Positions 28,658 to 38,190 of a stretch of 64,000 bases of DNA are shown piece by piece. The notes beneath the pieces are model-generated. The model saw only the letters and a list, made by a program, of their open reading frames with translations. It did no database searches and was not told the origin of the DNA. The stretch is from Paraplanobispora takensis (GTDB lineage Bacteria; Actinomycetota; Actinomycetes; Streptosporangiales; Streptosporangiaceae). A program made the translations under genes and the position numbers. How positions within the stretch are numbered: position 1 is the stretch's first letter; the number at the start of each line of letters is the position of its first letter. The DNA is taken from contig NZ_BOOK01000001.1 in NCBI RefSeq assembly GCF_016863195.1, positions 282,696-346,695 on the forward strand, given 5' to 3'.

Positions 28658-30112
28658 GTGCCCGACCCGGTGACCCACTTCATCGGCGGGGCGCCGGTCG
28701 CGCTCGGCCCGACGTTCGCCGCGTGCGACCCGGTGACCGGCCGTGAGGTCCGCAGGGTCCACGAGGCGGACAGGTCCGTCGTCGACCGCGCCGTCGCCGC
28801 CGCCCGTGCGGCCCTGCCCGGCTGGGCGGCGCTGCCGGTGGCCGAGCGGGCCGCCTGGACGCGCCGGCTCGGCGACGCGATCGAGGAGCGGTTCGAGGAC
28901 CTGGTCGCCGCCGAGATCGCCGACACCGGCAAGTCGATCACGCAGACCCGAACGCTGGACATCCCGCGCGGCGCGGCCAACTTCCGGGCCTTCGCCGAGA
29001 TCGCGGCGCAGCGCCCGGAGAGCGCCTTCCACCTCAAGGACGCGCTGAGCTACACCGTCCGCCGGCCGCTCGGCGTGGTCGCGGTCATCGTGCCGTGGAA
29101 CCTGCCCTTCCTGCTGGCGACCTGGAAGCTCGGCCCCTGCCTGGTGGCGGGCAACACCGTGGTGGCAAAGCCGTCGGAGCACACGCCGGGCTCACTGGCC
29201 GTGCTGGCGGAGATCGCCGCCTCGATCGGGCTCCCGCCGGGCGTCCTCAACGTCGTCAACGGCTTCGGCACCGGCTCGACCGGTCAGTTCCTGGTCGAGC
29301 ATCCGGGGGTGGACGCCGTCACCTTCACCGGCGAGAGCCGTACCGGATCTGCGATCATGAAGGCCGTGGCGGACCGGGTCAAGCCGGTCTCCTTCGAGCT
29401 GGGCGGCAAGAACGCCGGGCTGGTCTTCGCCGACGCGGACCTGGAGGCCGCGGTGGAAGGGAGCGTCAGGTCGGTGTTCACCAACGGCGGGCAGGTCTGC
29501 CTGTGCACCGAGCGGCTCTACGTGGAGCGGCCGGTGTTCGGGGAGTTCGTCGAGCGGCTGGCCGAGGGCGCGCGCGGGCTGGCGTTCGGCCGCCCGCGGG
29601 ACGAGAGCACCGTGATGATGCCGATGATCTCGGCGGAGCACCGGGACAAGGTCCTGACGTACTACGCCCTCGCCAAGGACGAGGGCGCGACGATCCACAC
29701 GGGCGGCGGGACGCCGCGCTTCGGCGACGAGCGCGACGGCGGCTACTACGTCGAACCGACCGTGCTCACCGGCCTGCCGAACGACAGCCGGGTGAACCGG
29801 GAGGAGATCTTCGGCCCCGTCTGCCACGTGGCGCCGTTCGACTCCGAGACCGAGGCCGTCGGGCTGGCCAACGACAGCGAGTACGGCCTGGCCGCGACGG
29901 TGTGGACCTCCTCGCTGAACCGCGCCCACCGGGTCGCCCGGTCGCTGGAGGCCGGGCTGGTCTGGGTGAACACCTGGTACCTGCGGGACCTGCGCACGCC
30001 GTTCGGCGGGGTGCGGCTGTCGGGCATCGGCCGCGAGGGCGGCACCCACTCGCTGGACTTCTACTCGGAGCCGACCACGATAACGATCAAGCTGGAGGCC
30101 GGACATGGATGA
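28658..30112 (+). CDS. 2-aminomuconate / 2-hydroxymuconate semialdehyde dehydrogenase
   Basis: The 484-residue NAD-dependent aldehyde dehydrogenase has VPWNLPFLLATWK at the cofactor site, catalytic Glu in FELGGKN and catalytic Cys in GGQVCLCTER. The C-terminal WVNTWYLRDLRTPFGG is characteristic of the AmnC/NbaE/XylG group that oxidises 2-aminomuconate or 2-hydroxymuconate semialdehyde. GTG 28658 follows GAGGAGG. As first gene of the operon with 3-hydroxyanthranilate genes, its substrate is most likely 2-aminomuconate 6-semialdehyde. It overlaps the next gene by eight bases. Confidence 0.9.
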   Translation: MPDPVTHFIGGAPVALGPTFAACDPVTGREVRRVHEADRSVVDRAVAAARAALPGWAALPVAERAAWTRRLGDAIEERFEDLVAAEIADTGKSITQTRTLDIPRGAANFRAFAEIAAQRPESAFHLKDALSYTVRRPLGVVAVIVPWNLPFLLATWKLGPCLVAGNTVVAKPSEHTPGSLAVLAEIAASIGLPPGVLNVVNGFGTGSTGQFLVEHPGVDAVTFTGESRTGSAIMKAVADRVKPVSFELGGKNAGLVFADADLEAAVEGSVRSVFTNGGQVCLCTERLYVERPVFGEFVERLAEGARGLAFGRPRDESTVMMPMISAEHRDKVLTYYALAKDEGATIHTGGGTPRFGDERDGGYYVEPTVLTGLPNDSRVNREEIFGPVCHVAPFDSETEAVGLANDSEYGLAATVWTSSLNRAHRVARSLEAGLVWVNTWYLRDLRTPFGGVRLSGIGREGGTHSLDFYSEPTTITIKLEAGHG

Positions 30113-30902
30113 GTGGAGTGAAGCCGTCGACGTCATCGGCGAGGCGGCCGACCGGCTGTGGGAGGCGGCGCGCAGCGGCAAGCCGTGCCCGCCGGTGCGC
30201 GGGATGCTCCCGGACCTGACCGCGGAGACCGGCTACGCCGTGCAGGAGGTCAACACGCGCCGGGCGCTGGCCGAGGGGCGGCGCCTCGTCGGCCGGAAGA
30301 TCGGCCTGACCTCGCAGGCGGTCCAGCGGCAGCTCGGCGTGGACCGGCCCGACTTCGGCATGCTCTTCGCGGACATGGCCCACCTCGACGGGCTGCCCAT
30401 CCCGGCCGGGATCTTCCTGCAGCCCAGGGCCGAGGCGGAGGTCGCGCTGGTGCTCAAGGAGGGACTGGAGGGCGGCCCGTTCACGGTGGCCGACGTCATC
30501 CGGGCGACGGACTTCGTGCTGCCCGCCATCGAGATCGCCGACAGCCGGATCGAGGGCTGGGACATCACGATCGTGGACACCATCGCGGACAACGCCGCCG
30601 GCGGCGCGTTCGTCCTGGGCGACACGCCCATGTCCCTGACCGGCCTCGACCTCGGGCTGGCCGGGATGACCATGAAGCGGCGCGGCCAGGAGGTCTCCAC
30701 CGGCGCGGGCGCCTCCTGCATGGGCAACCCCCTGAACGCCGTCGTCTGGCTGGCGAACGCGCTGGCCGCCACGGACTTCCCGCTGACGGCCGGGGACATC
30801 GTGCTCACCGGGGCGCTCGGCCCGATCGTGGAGGTCGAGCCCGGTGACGTCTTCGAGGCCTGCATCGACGGCGTCGGCTCGGTGCGGGCGGTGTTCGAGT
30901 GA
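30105..30902 (+). CDS. 2-oxopent-4-enoate hydratase / 4-oxalocrotonate decarboxylase family
   Basis: The 265-residue protein belongs to the MhpD/DmpH fumarylacetoacetase-like family: [29 protein letters not shown], then the metal-binding EAEVALVL and [10 protein letters not shown]. The sequence looks most like hydratases, but hydratase and decarboxylase are paralogous and the next chemical step after deamination in this operon is decarboxylation of 4-oxalocrotonate. Only one such gene is present, so it may do either step. It overlaps the dehydrogenase gene and precedes the RidA-type deaminase by 13 bases. Confidence 0.88.
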   Translation: MDEWSEAVDVIGEAADRLWEAARSGKPCPPVRGMLPDLTAETGYAVQEVNTRRALAEGRRLVGRKIGLTSQAVQRQLGVDRPDFGMLFADMAHLDGLPIPAGIFLQPRAEAEVALVLKEGLEGGPFTVADVIRATDFVLPAIEIADSRIEGWDITIVDTIADNAAGGAFVLGDTPMSLTGLDLGLAGMTMKRRGQEVSTGAGASCMGNPLNAVVWLANALAATDFPLTAGDIVLTGALGPIVEVEPGDVFEACIDGVGSVRAVFE

Positions 30903-30915
30903 GCCGGGCGGCCTC

Positions 30916-31344
30916 ATGACCGACGGGATCGTCGTACGGGGCAAGGCCGTACCGCGGGGGAGGTTCCCGCACGTCAAGCGGGCGGGGGATTTCATCTACG
31001 TGTCCGGGACCAGCTCCCGCCGGCCGGACGACTCGATCGACGGCGCCGTGATCGACGCCTCCGGCACCGTCACACTCGACATCGCCGCCCAGACCCGGGC
31101 CGTGATCGAGAACATCGGCGACCTCCTCAAGGCCGCCGGCGCCGATCTGAGCGACCTCGTCCAGATCACCTCCTATCTCGTGAACATGAACGACTTCGGC
31201 GGCTACAACCGCGTCTACGGCGAGTACTTCGACGAGGCCGGTCCCGCCAGGACCACCGTGGCCGTGCACCAGCTCCCCCACCCGCACCTGCTCATCGAGA
31301 TGCAGGCCGTCGCCTACCGGCCCCCGCGAGAGGAACACCCATGA
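30916..31344 (+). CDS. RidA-family protein, probable 2-aminomuconate deaminase
   Basis: The 142-residue protein has the YjgF/YER057c/UK114 fold: [17 protein letters not shown] near the N-terminus and [16 protein letters not shown] with the conserved Arg of the active site. In 3-hydroxyanthranilate and 2-aminophenol pathways the deaminases AmnD/NbaF belong to this family and convert 2-aminomuconate to 4-oxalocrotonate plus ammonia. The operon context strongly favours that role over the generic imine deaminase RidA. ATG 30916 is used; the stop overlaps the next gene's ATG. Confidence 0.87.
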   Translation: MTDGIVVRGKAVPRGRFPHVKRAGDFIYVSGTSSRRPDDSIDGAVIDASGTVTLDIAAQTRAVIENIGDLLKAAGADLSDLVQITSYLVNMNDFGGYNRVYGEYFDEAGPARTTVAVHQLPHPHLLIEMQAVAYRPPREEHP

Positions 31345-31856
31345 TCCCCCCCATCGACCTCACCGCCTGGATCGATGAGCACGCCCACCTGCTCAAGCCG
31401 CCGGTGGCCAACAAGGTCCTGTTCGAGGAGGCGGACGACTTCATCGTGATGGTGGTGGGCGGGCCGAACGCGCGCACCGACTTCCACATCGACCCCTACG
31501 AGGAGCTCTTCTACCAGATCCGGGGGAACATGCACGTCGACGTCATGACCCCGGACGGGCCGAGCACCGTGCACATCCGCGAGGGCCAGATGTGGCTGCT
31601 GCCGGCGAACACGCCGCACTCGCCGCAACGCCCGGAGGCGGGCTCGATCGGCCTGGTGGTCGAGCGGATCCGGCCGGAGGGCGTGCTGGAGAAGTTCCTG
31701 TGGTACTGCCGGCGATGCGACACCATGGTCCACGAGGTGGAGCTCCAGGTGCGCGACATCGTGGCCGACCTGCCGCCGGTGTTCCAGGCGTTCTACGAGG
31801 ACGAGAAGGCCCGCACCTGCGGCAACTGCGGCGCGCTCCACCCCGGTAAGGGATAG
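31341..31856 (+). CDS. nbaC: 3-hydroxyanthranilate 3,4-dioxygenase
   Basis: The 171-residue cupin opens the ring of 3-hydroxyanthranilate to give 2-amino-3-carboxymuconate semialdehyde. Iron ligands His49, Glu55 and His93, and substrate-binding Arg45 and Arg97, line up with the known bacterial enzyme (each shifted by two). The C-terminal pairs WYCRRC and CGNC form the second, rubredoxin-like iron site found in bacterial and fungal forms. It overlaps the deaminase stop by four bases (ATGA-type) and precedes the decarboxylase by three bases. Confidence 0.95.
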   Translation: MIPPIDLTAWIDEHAHLLKPPVANKVLFEEADDFIVMVVGGPNARTDFHIDPYEELFYQIRGNMHVDVMTPDGPSTVHIREGQMWLLPANTPHSPQRPEAGSIGLVVERIRPEGVLEKFLWYCRRCDTMVHEVELQVRDIVADLPPVFQAFYEDEKARTCGNCGALHPGKG

Positions 31857-31859
31857 GGC

Positions 31860-32831
31860 GTGATCGTCGACGTCCACACCCATCACGTCCCGCGAGGCTG
31901 GCCGGACCTGGGCTGGGCGGACGCGCCCCGGCTCCGGGTGGACTCCGAGCGGGAGGCCGTGATCCTCCTCGGCGACCGGGAGTTCCGGCGGATCCGGGAC
32001 GACTGCTGGAACCCCGCCCGGCGCCTGGAGGCGATGGACGCCGACGAGGTGGACGTGCAGGTCGTCTCGCCGACCCCGGTGTTCTTCTCCTACGAGCGCC
32101 CGGCGGCGCAGGCCGTGCGGGTCGCGAAGATCTTCAACGACCTGGCCCTGGAGATCTGCGCGGACGAGCGGCTGGTGCCGTTCTGCCAGGTGCCGCTCCA
32201 GGACCCCGACCTGGCCTGCGCCGAGCTGGACCGGTGCCTGGCCGCCGGGCACGCGGGCGTCGAGATCGGCAACCACGTCGGCGACCGCGACCTCGACGAC
32301 GCGGGCGTCGTGCAGTTCCTCCAGCACTGCGCCGCCGTGGGAGCGCCCGTCTTCGTGCATCCGTGGGACATGCCGGGCGGCCCCCGGCTGGAGCGCTGGA
32401 TGGCGCAGTGGCTGGTCGGCATGCCCGCCGAGACCCACCTGTCGGTGCTGGCGATGATCCTGGGCGGGGTCTTCGACCGGGTGCCGGAGTCGCTGCGGAT
32501 CTGCTTCGCGCACGGCGGCGGCTCGTTCGCCTTCTGGCTCGGCCGCTTCGAGAACGCCTGGCACCGCCGCGGCGACCTGGTCGGCGTCTCGGAGCTGCCG
32601 CCGTCCCGCTATGTGGAGCGCTTCAGCGTCGACTCGGTGGTCTTCGACGAGCGGGCGCTGCGGCTGCTGGTGGACACGATGGGCGAGGACCGGGTCATGC
32701 TCGGCTCCGACTTCCCCTACCCGCTCGGCGAGTCGCCCGTGGGGTCGCTGGTGCGGGGGGCGGGGTTCCTGTCCGGTACGGCGCGCGCCAAGCTGCTCGG
32801 CGGCAACGCCGTACGGTTCCTCGGCCGGTGA
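31860..32831 (+). CDS. nbaD: 2-amino-3-carboxymuconate-6-semialdehyde decarboxylase (ACMSD)
   Basis: The 323-residue amidohydrolase-superfamily enzyme removes the carboxylate of ACMS so that the product enters degradation and not quinolinate formation. The metal site has His6 and His8 (VDVHTHHVP), His in FVHPWDMPG, His in CFAHGGGSF and Asp in GSDFPYPLGE. Length and motifs agree with NbaD/ACMSD. GTG 31860 starts three bases after the dioxygenase stop. Its 3' end (Gly-Arg-stop) is followed by two further copies of GCCGGTGACC. Confidence 0.93.
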   Translation: MIVDVHTHHVPRGWPDLGWADAPRLRVDSEREAVILLGDREFRRIRDDCWNPARRLEAMDADEVDVQVVSPTPVFFSYERPAAQAVRVAKIFNDLALEICADERLVPFCQVPLQDPDLACAELDRCLAAGHAGVEIGNHVGDRDLDDAGVVQFLQHCAAVGAPVFVHPWDMPGGPRLERWMAQWLVGMPAETHLSVLAMILGGVFDRVPESLRICFAHGGGSFAFWLGRFENAWHRRGDLVGVSELPPSRYVERFSVDSVVFDERALRLLVDTMGEDRVMLGSDFPYPLGESPVGSLVRGAGFLSGTARAKLLGGNAVRFLGR

Positions 32832-32976
32832 CCGCGGTCCCGGCCGGTGACCACGCCGGTGACCGCGTCCCCGGTGCGGCCCTTGATGCGGCCCTCAGCA
32901 CGGCCCCCCGGTGCGCCGGTCTCGGGCGATGACCGATGATGGAGGGGTTGGTAAGGACCCATCCCGGAGAAGGCTC

Positions 32977-34209
32977 GTGACCATCACCCGTGCGGACTGC
33001 GTCGCACTCGACGCCGACGACCCCCTCAGGCACCTCAGGGACGAGTTCGTCCTCCCCGAGGGGACGATCTATCTCGTCGGCAACTCGCTCGGCGCCCCGC
33101 CGAAGGCCGCCTCGGCCGCGCTCACGCGGGTCGTGCAGGAGGAGTGGGCGGGCCGGCTGGTCGGCGGCTGGAACGCCGCCGGGTGGTTCGACCTGCCGGA
33201 GACCACCGGTGACCGGATCGCCCCGCTGATCGGCGCGGGCCCCGGTCAGGTCGTGGTGGGCGACACCACCTCGATCGCGGTCGTCAAGGCCGTCTCGGCG
33301 GCCCTGCGGCTCCGCCCGGGGCGTCGCGTGATCGTCTCCGACCTGGAGAACTTCCCGACCGACCGCTACATGGTCCAGGGCCTGGTCAAGGGGCTGGGCG
33401 ACTACGAGATCCGCGACGTGCGCGGCTCCGAGGGCCTGGCCGGGGCCCTGGACGACGACGTCGCGTGCGTGCTGCTGTCCGAGGTCGACTACCGCACCGG
33501 CGACCGCCACGACACCGCCGAGGTGACCGCGCGGGTGCAGGCGGCCGGCGCGCTGATGATCTGGGACCTGTGCCACAGCGCGGGCGCCTTCCAGGTGGAC
33601 GTGACCCCGGCGGACTTCGCGGTCGGCTGCACCTACAAGTACCTCAACGGCGGCCCCGGCGCCCCGGCGTTCGTCTACGTCCACCCCCGCCACCAGAACG
33701 CGACCGAGCACCTGCTGTCCGGCTGGCACGGCCACGCGGCCCCGTTCGCCTTCGAGCCCGACTACCGCCCGGCCGAGGGCATCCGGCGTTTCACGGTGAG
33801 CACCCCGCACGTGCTGTCCTTCGCCGCGCTCAACGCCTCGCTGGACGTCTGGGAGCGGGTGGACCTCGCTCAGCTGCGGGCCAAGAGCACGGCGCTGACC
33901 TCGCTGTTCATCGACCTGGTCGAGGAGCTCTGCGCGCCGTACGGCCTCACGCTCGTCACCTCCCGCGACCCCGAGCGGCGCGGCAGCCAGGTCAGCTTCG
34001 CCCACCCCGACGGCTATCCGGTCATGCGCGCCCTGATCGACCGGGGCGTGCACGGGGACTTCCGCGCCCCGGACGTCCTGCGCTTCGGCTTCGCCCCGCT
34101 CTACATCCGCTTCACGGACGCCTACGACGCGGCCGTCACGCTGGCGGAGGTGCTGGAGAAGGAGCACTGGCGCGAGGAGAGGTACCGGCAGCGCCTCACC
34201 GTCACCTGA
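32977..34209 (+). CDS. kynU: Kynureninase
   Basis: The 410-residue PLP enzyme cleaves kynurenine to anthranilate or 3-hydroxykynurenine to 3-hydroxyanthranilate, plus alanine. Seen are YLVGNSLGAPP near the N-terminus, WDLCHSAGAF with the PLP-binding Asp, and CTYKYLNGGPG with Lys221 as the Schiff-base residue. GTG 32977 follows GGAGAAGG; an upstream in-frame ATG would add 16 residues of poor character. It is separated by 145 bases from the ACMSD gene, so it may have its own promoter. A terminator overlaps its stop codon. Confidence 0.95.
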   Translation: MTITRADCVALDADDPLRHLRDEFVLPEGTIYLVGNSLGAPPKAASAALTRVVQEEWAGRLVGGWNAAGWFDLPETTGDRIAPLIGAGPGQVVVGDTTSIAVVKAVSAALRLRPGRRVIVSDLENFPTDRYMVQGLVKGLGDYEIRDVRGSEGLAGALDDDVACVLLSEVDYRTGDRHDTAEVTARVQAAGALMIWDLCHSAGAFQVDVTPADFAVGCTYKYLNGGPGAPAFVYVHPRHQNATEHLLSGWHGHAAPFAFEPDYRPAEGIRRFTVSTPHVLSFAALNASLDVWERVDLAQLRAKSTALTSLFIDLVEELCAPYGLTLVTSRDPERRGSQVSFAHPDGYPVMRALIDRGVHGDFRAPDVLRFGFAPLYIRFTDAYDAAVTLAEVLEKEHWREERYRQRLTVT

Positions 34210-34232
34210 GAGCGGCTGCGGGCGCTCTCAGG
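34205..34232 (+). terminator. kynU terminator
   Basis: A perfect 10-bp stem CCTGAGAGCG/CGCTCTCAGG (34205-34214 with 34223-34232) contains the stop codon of kynU and is followed by GATTTGAG. Confidence 0.75.
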
Positions 34233-34255
34233 GATTTGAGACCGGGGTCCCCGGC

Positions 34256-34876
34256 TCAGGCCGTCTGGGCGGCCTGAGCCCGGGTGGCCGTCATGATGCG
34301 CCAGCCGAAGGCGACGCACCCGGTCAGGAGCACCACCCCGGAGAGCACTCCGCTGACGAACGGCACCCAGTCCAGGGCGCCGGTGGACACCATGACGAGG
34401 CCGGCGACGCCGAGCAGGGACAGGATCGTGCCGGGTACGGCGATGGCCCAGTCCTTCCACACGGGCGCCAGCGCGATGAAGTGCACGCCGACCACCAGGG
34501 CGATCCAGGCGACGTTGGTCTGCACGGGACGTTCCCAGGCGGCCAGCACCTGGAGCCCGCCGTAGAGCAGGATCACCTCGGCGACGAGGATGACCAGGTA
34601 GCCGCGGCCGTACATGCCCGGCTTGCCGGGCCGGGCGGTCCCGGCGGGCTGAGCGGTCCCGGTGGTCCCGGTGGTCTCGGCGGGCTTGCCGGCGGACCGT
34701 TCGCTCCGGACGGCGAGGAACCACATGGTGAGGACGCTCACGGCCGCCAGGCAGGCGGTCACCCGCAGGAGGCCGGCGGTCAGGGTGTTCAGTGGGCTCT
34801 GCGCGTTGACGACGACGAAGACCGCGCCGAAGACCGCGCCGACCAGTAATCCAGTCATGCGTTGCATGCTGTCCAT
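34256..34876 (-). CDS. Six-span hypothetical membrane protein
   Basis: The 206-residue protein has about six hydrophobic segments, the first at residues 7-25 and the last ending WRIMTATRAQAAQTA. A Thr/Gly/Pro-rich loop (about 62-88) lies between spans 2 and 3. I recognise no motif. Three Met codons near the start (residues 1, 4 and 7) leave the exact start open and none has a good ribosome site. It lies downstream of the LuxR gene on the same strand, 106 bases away, with no obvious link. Confidence 0.75.
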   Translation of the reverse strand: MDSMQRMTGLLVGAVFGAVFVVVNAQSPLNTLTAGLLRVTACLAAVSVLTMWFLAVRSERSAGKPAETTGTTGTAQPAGTARPGKPGMYGRGYLVILVAEVILLYGGLQVLAAWERPVQTNVAWIALVVGVHFIALAPVWKDWAIAVPGTILSLLGVAGLVMVSTGALDWVPFVSGVLSGVVLLTGCVAFGWRIMTATRAQAAQTA

Positions 34877-34947
34877 TGAAGTCCGTAATCGATCACGCCC
34901 GCATGGAGGCTGGGGCGAGGACGTGGTGGAGCTATCCCTACCCTCTG

Positions 34948-34995
34948 CCGCCACCGCACCGAGCCGCCACCGCACCGAGCCGCTACTGCACCGAG
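34948..34995. repeat. Three tandem 16-bp repeats spanning a stop codon
   Basis: Units 34948-34963 and 34964-34979 are identical (CCGCCACCGCACCGAG); 34980-34995 differs at two bases and contains the stop codon and last codons of the LuxR gene. Confidence 0.85.
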
Positions 34996-35708
34996 CCGCG
35001 CAGATAGGCCAGCACCGCGAGCACCCGCCGGTTGTCGTCCTCGGTGGTGGGGAGCCCGAGTTTGGCGAACACGCCGGCGACGTGTTTGCCGACGGCCGCC
35101 TCCGTGATGGACAGGGCACGGGCGACGGCGCTGTTGGAGCGTCCCTCGGCGATCAGGGCGAGGACCTCGTGCTCGCGAGGGGTCAGCCGGTAGGCCGGTT
35201 CGGTGGCCTCCCGGCTCCCGGCCCAGGTCAGCTCGAACAGGTCGACGAAGGCGGCGATCAGACTCTGCTGCCTGATGAGGAGGGCGCCCGGTGCGTGGTC
35301 GACGGGGGTCATCCGGAGGAACGCCACCGAGCGGTCGAAGACGAGCAGCTGCTGGATCGGCTCGTCGGTGACCCGGCACAGGGCGCCGGCGGCGTGCATC
35401 TCCCTGAGCCGGCCCGCCTTGACCGGGTCGTCCAGCATGCTCGCGTGGGTGATCAGCCTCACCCGCATGCCGCGTCGCAGGGCGTCGAGGAGGTCGGGCA
35501 TGTTCTTGCTCCCCCGGCGGCCCACCTCCGGCGTGCCCGTCGGGTACATGGCGCGCAGCTCGTCGGAGGTGCCGAGGGCGTGGGCGACCTGTCGCAGGAT
35601 GAGCTCGCCGTCCGTCAGCCGCTCGACGTCGACGGGGACGCCGCGCAGCTCGCTCACCACCTCCTCCAGCCGGTGGGTGAGCCGGGCCAGTGACACGTTC
35701 TCGTCCAC
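34983..35708 (-). CDS. LuxR-type (GerE) regulator
   Basis: The 241-residue protein has an N-terminal helical or phospholipase-D-like sensing part (about 1-170; SKNMPDLLDALRRGMRVRLITHASMLDDP, then VTDEPIQQLLVFDRSVAFLR) and a C-terminal GerE helix-turn-helix (about 180-240; LTPREHEVLALIAEGRSNSAVARAL). The N-terminal segment with RLITHASMLDD followed by LLVFDRSVAFL is shared by many stand-alone actinobacterial LuxR regulators that resemble TrmB sensor folds. GTG 35708 follows AAGGAGG. No cognate kinase is present. Likely regulator of adjacent secondary or catabolic genes. Confidence 0.88.
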   Translation of the reverse strand: MDENVSLARLTHRLEEVVSELRGVPVDVERLTDGELILRQVAHALGTSDELRAMYPTGTPEVGRRGSKNMPDLLDALRRGMRVRLITHASMLDDPVKAGRLREMHAAGALCRVTDEPIQQLLVFDRSVAFLRMTPVDHAPGALLIRQQSLIAAFVDLFELTWAGSREATEPAYRLTPREHEVLALIAEGRSNSAVARALSITEAAVGKHVAGVFAKLGLPTTEDDNRRVLAVLAYLRGSVQ

Positions 35709-35905
35709 ACGCCTCCTTCGCCGACGGTGCCGTCTTCGTACCCGATGCGGGTGCCCCCGGCGGATTCCGGCCGGTGTGGTCCACGCCGGGGAACATTCAT
35801 CATTGATCTTCCCAGGCCGGGTGAATCTCGGGGTATTCGGATGAATAGGATGAACGCGCCCACAAGGCATTTGTTTCACCACGCGTTCAGGGAGACCCCC
35901 GTTCC

Positions 35906-36529
35906 ATGCTGACGACCTTCGCGGTCACGGCGTTTGTAATGATCATGATTCCCGGGCCCGACCAGGCCCTGATCACCCGCAGCGCCCTCGCCTTCGGCCG
36001 TACCGCCGGCCTGCTGACCATGTTCGGCGGCCTGGTCGGCCTGACCGTCCACGCCACCGCCGCCGCCGTCGGGCTCTCCGCCCTGCTGCTGACCTCCGCG
36101 ACCGCCTTCACCGCGCTGAAGGTCGTGGGCGTGGTCTATCTCCTCTGGCTGGGCGTGCAGTCGCTGCGCGCCGGCCGTCGTACGGCAGCCGCCGCCGTGG
36201 TGGCCTCCGAGGCCGTTCCGGAGCGGTGCCCCCCGCTCCGGCACATCCGCAACGGCCTGCTGTCGAACGTGCTCAACCCCAAGGTCGCGCTGTTCTTCGT
36301 GACGTTCCTGCCGCAGTTCCTGCCCACCCACGGCAACACCCTGGGCCGGGCCCTGCTGCTCTCGGCGATCTTCGCGGGGCTGTATCTCCTCTGGTTCAGT
36401 TTCTACAACGTCGTCGTGGCCCGCGTCGGCGCGCTGCTGCGCACACCCCGGGTGCGGGCCAGGATCGAGCAGGTCACCGGGGTGCTCCTGGTGGGCTTCG
36501 CCATCCGCCTGGCCTGGCAGCAGCCCTGA
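35906..36529 (+). CDS. LysE/RhtB family amino-acid exporter
   Basis: The 207-residue protein has about six spans and the family signature IPGPDQALITRSAL near the N-terminus, then NGLLSNVLNPKVALFFVTFLPQF with the conserved NPK motif. These transporters export amino acids such as homoserine, threonine or lysine. ATG 35906 gives the canonical N-terminus. It is divergent from the LuxR gene (about 200 bases apart) and convergent with the hydrolase gene at 36551. Confidence 0.93.
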   Translation: MLTTFAVTAFVMIMIPGPDQALITRSALAFGRTAGLLTMFGGLVGLTVHATAAAVGLSALLLTSATAFTALKVVGVVYLLWLGVQSLRAGRRTAAAAVVASEAVPERCPPLRHIRNGLLSNVLNPKVALFFVTFLPQFLPTHGNTLGRALLLSAIFAGLYLLWFSFYNVVVARVGALLRTPRVRARIEQVTGVLLVGFAIRLAWQQP

Positions 36530-36550
36530 CCCGGGGCGCTCGCGGTGCCC

Positions 36551-38146
36551 TCAGCGGGGGATGATCGGCAGCGTGATGAAGGAGTCGGGGAAGACGGACT
36601 GGTGCTGCGGGACCAGCTCGTGCCCGGCGGTCTCGGCGGAGGTGCGACCGGTGCCGGGATTGCGGTCGAAGCGCGGGAAGTTGGAGCTGGAGACCTCCAC
36701 CCGGATGCGGTGACCGGCCTTGAAGACCTGGCTGGTGGCCACGAGGTCGATCTCGTGCCTCCCGGACGGCACCGAGGTCCGCACGATCCCGTCGATCACG
36801 CTCATCGCCCGGCCGTCGGGGTGCACGTCGACCAGCTTGGCCGTCCAGTCGGTGCCCGCCGCCGAGGTGGAGGCGTGCAGCGTCACCGACACCGGGCCGG
36901 TGACCTCCAGGTCCCCGGTCAGGACCTCGGTGGTGTAGCACAGCACGTCCGGGCGGAGCTCCACCTCGCGCTGGTCCTGGGGGCCGACGTTGGTCGGGTC
37001 GGGCAGCAGCAGCGGGCCGCCGACCGTGGGGACCGGGTCGCGGGGATCGAAGGTGAACGTGACCGGGTCCGCGGCGGCGGGAGCCTCGGGCGACAGCAGG
37101 CCGTCGGAGTGCAGGTGGTAGCGGGTGGGCACCGCGCGGGCCGGCGGCCAGGCCTCCTCGTCGCGCCAGACGTCGTCGCCCATCACGAAGATCTTCACCG
37201 CCGGGCCGGTGTCCTCGCCCTTGAGGAAGGCCAGCTGGCGCTGTTCCAGCCTGATCGCCTGCGCCGAGGAGAAGAACCCGAAGCCCAGCCGTCCGGTGCC
37301 GGTCCCCTGCGAGGTGTGCGACCAGGGGCCGATGACCAGCGGGCCGCCCAGCCGGCGGTGGTTCTCCAGGGTCCCGGACAGGAACACGTCGAACCAGCCC
37401 GCCACGTGCATGACCGGCACCTCGATCCGGTCGTGGCGGAGGGTCTCGGCCAGCTCCTGCCAGTAGGCGTCGCGCTCCGGGTGCGAGATCCAGTCCTGCC
37501 ACCACGGGATCCCGCCGATGTCGCTCAGCGGGAGGGTGCGGGCCGCGGCGGCCGGGTCGCCCAGCATGGGCAGGATCGCGCCGAAACCGGCCCCGACGTC
37601 CTGTCCGGCCTCCCCGGCGTGCAGCAGGCCGAGCATGGCCTGCAACGTCCCCCAGTGCAGCGCCGAGCCCAGCGCGAACGCCCCGCCGTGGTACTTCAGC
37701 CCGTCGTGGAAGTCGTGCGGCGTCATCGTGGCGACCACCGCCTTCAGGCCCGGCGGGCGGGTGGCCGCCGCCTGCAGCGCGCACCCGGCCAGGTAGGACG
37801 TGCCGCTCATGACCACCTCGCCGTTCGACCAGGGCTGGGCGGTGATCCAGGCGATGGTGTCGTGGCCGTCGGGGCCCTCGTCCAGCCACGGCCGGAACTC
37901 CCCGTCGCTGCCGCCGCGCCCCCGGCAGTGCTGGAGCACCACCGCGAACCCGGCCTCCAGCGCGGGGACGACCGGGACCATCCGGAAGGTGCCCTCGCCG
38001 TACGGCGTGCGCACCAGCAGGGTGGGGAACGGCCCGCCCTCGGCCGGGCGGTGGAGGTCGGCGCGCAGGATCGTGCCGTCCCGCATCGGGATGGGGCTGT
38101 CGTGCTCGGCGGTCAGGGGGAGCGGGGGGCGGTTCAGCTTCGGCAT
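36551..38146 (-). CDS. CocE/NonD family hydrolase (peptidase S15-like)
   Basis: The 531-residue enzyme has the alpha/beta-hydrolase fold with catalytic Ser117 in GTSYLAG, Asp253 in GWFDVF and His277 in PWSHTS, followed by the C-terminal jelly-roll domain (about 330-530). Family members hydrolyse esters (cocaine esterase), acylases or X-Pro peptides. ATG 38146 follows GGAGGG. It lies downstream of the DUF3237 and monooxygenase genes on the same strand and may form an operon acting on one aromatic substrate. It is intact, unlike the remnant at 12868. Confidence 0.9.
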   Translation of the reverse strand: MPKLNRPPLPLTAEHDSPIPMRDGTILRADLHRPAEGGPFPTLLVRTPYGEGTFRMVPVVPALEAGFAVVLQHCRGRGGSDGEFRPWLDEGPDGHDTIAWITAQPWSNGEVVMSGTSYLAGCALQAAATRPPGLKAVVATMTPHDFHDGLKYHGGAFALGSALHWGTLQAMLGLLHAGEAGQDVGAGFGAILPMLGDPAAAARTLPLSDIGGIPWWQDWISHPERDAYWQELAETLRHDRIEVPVMHVAGWFDVFLSGTLENHRRLGGPLVIGPWSHTSQGTGTGRLGFGFFSSAQAIRLEQRQLAFLKGEDTGPAVKIFVMGDDVWRDEEAWPPARAVPTRYHLHSDGLLSPEAPAAADPVTFTFDPRDPVPTVGGPLLLPDPTNVGPQDQREVELRPDVLCYTTEVLTGDLEVTGPVSVTLHASTSAAGTDWTAKLVDVHPDGRAMSVIDGIVRTSVPSGRHEIDLVATSQVFKAGHRIRVEVSSSNFPRFDRNPGTGRTSAETAGHELVPQHQSVFPDSFITLPIIPR

Positions 38147-38190
38147 GGCGGTTCCCTCCCGGGGGGTCGGGGCTCGGGGGACGGGCCGGT

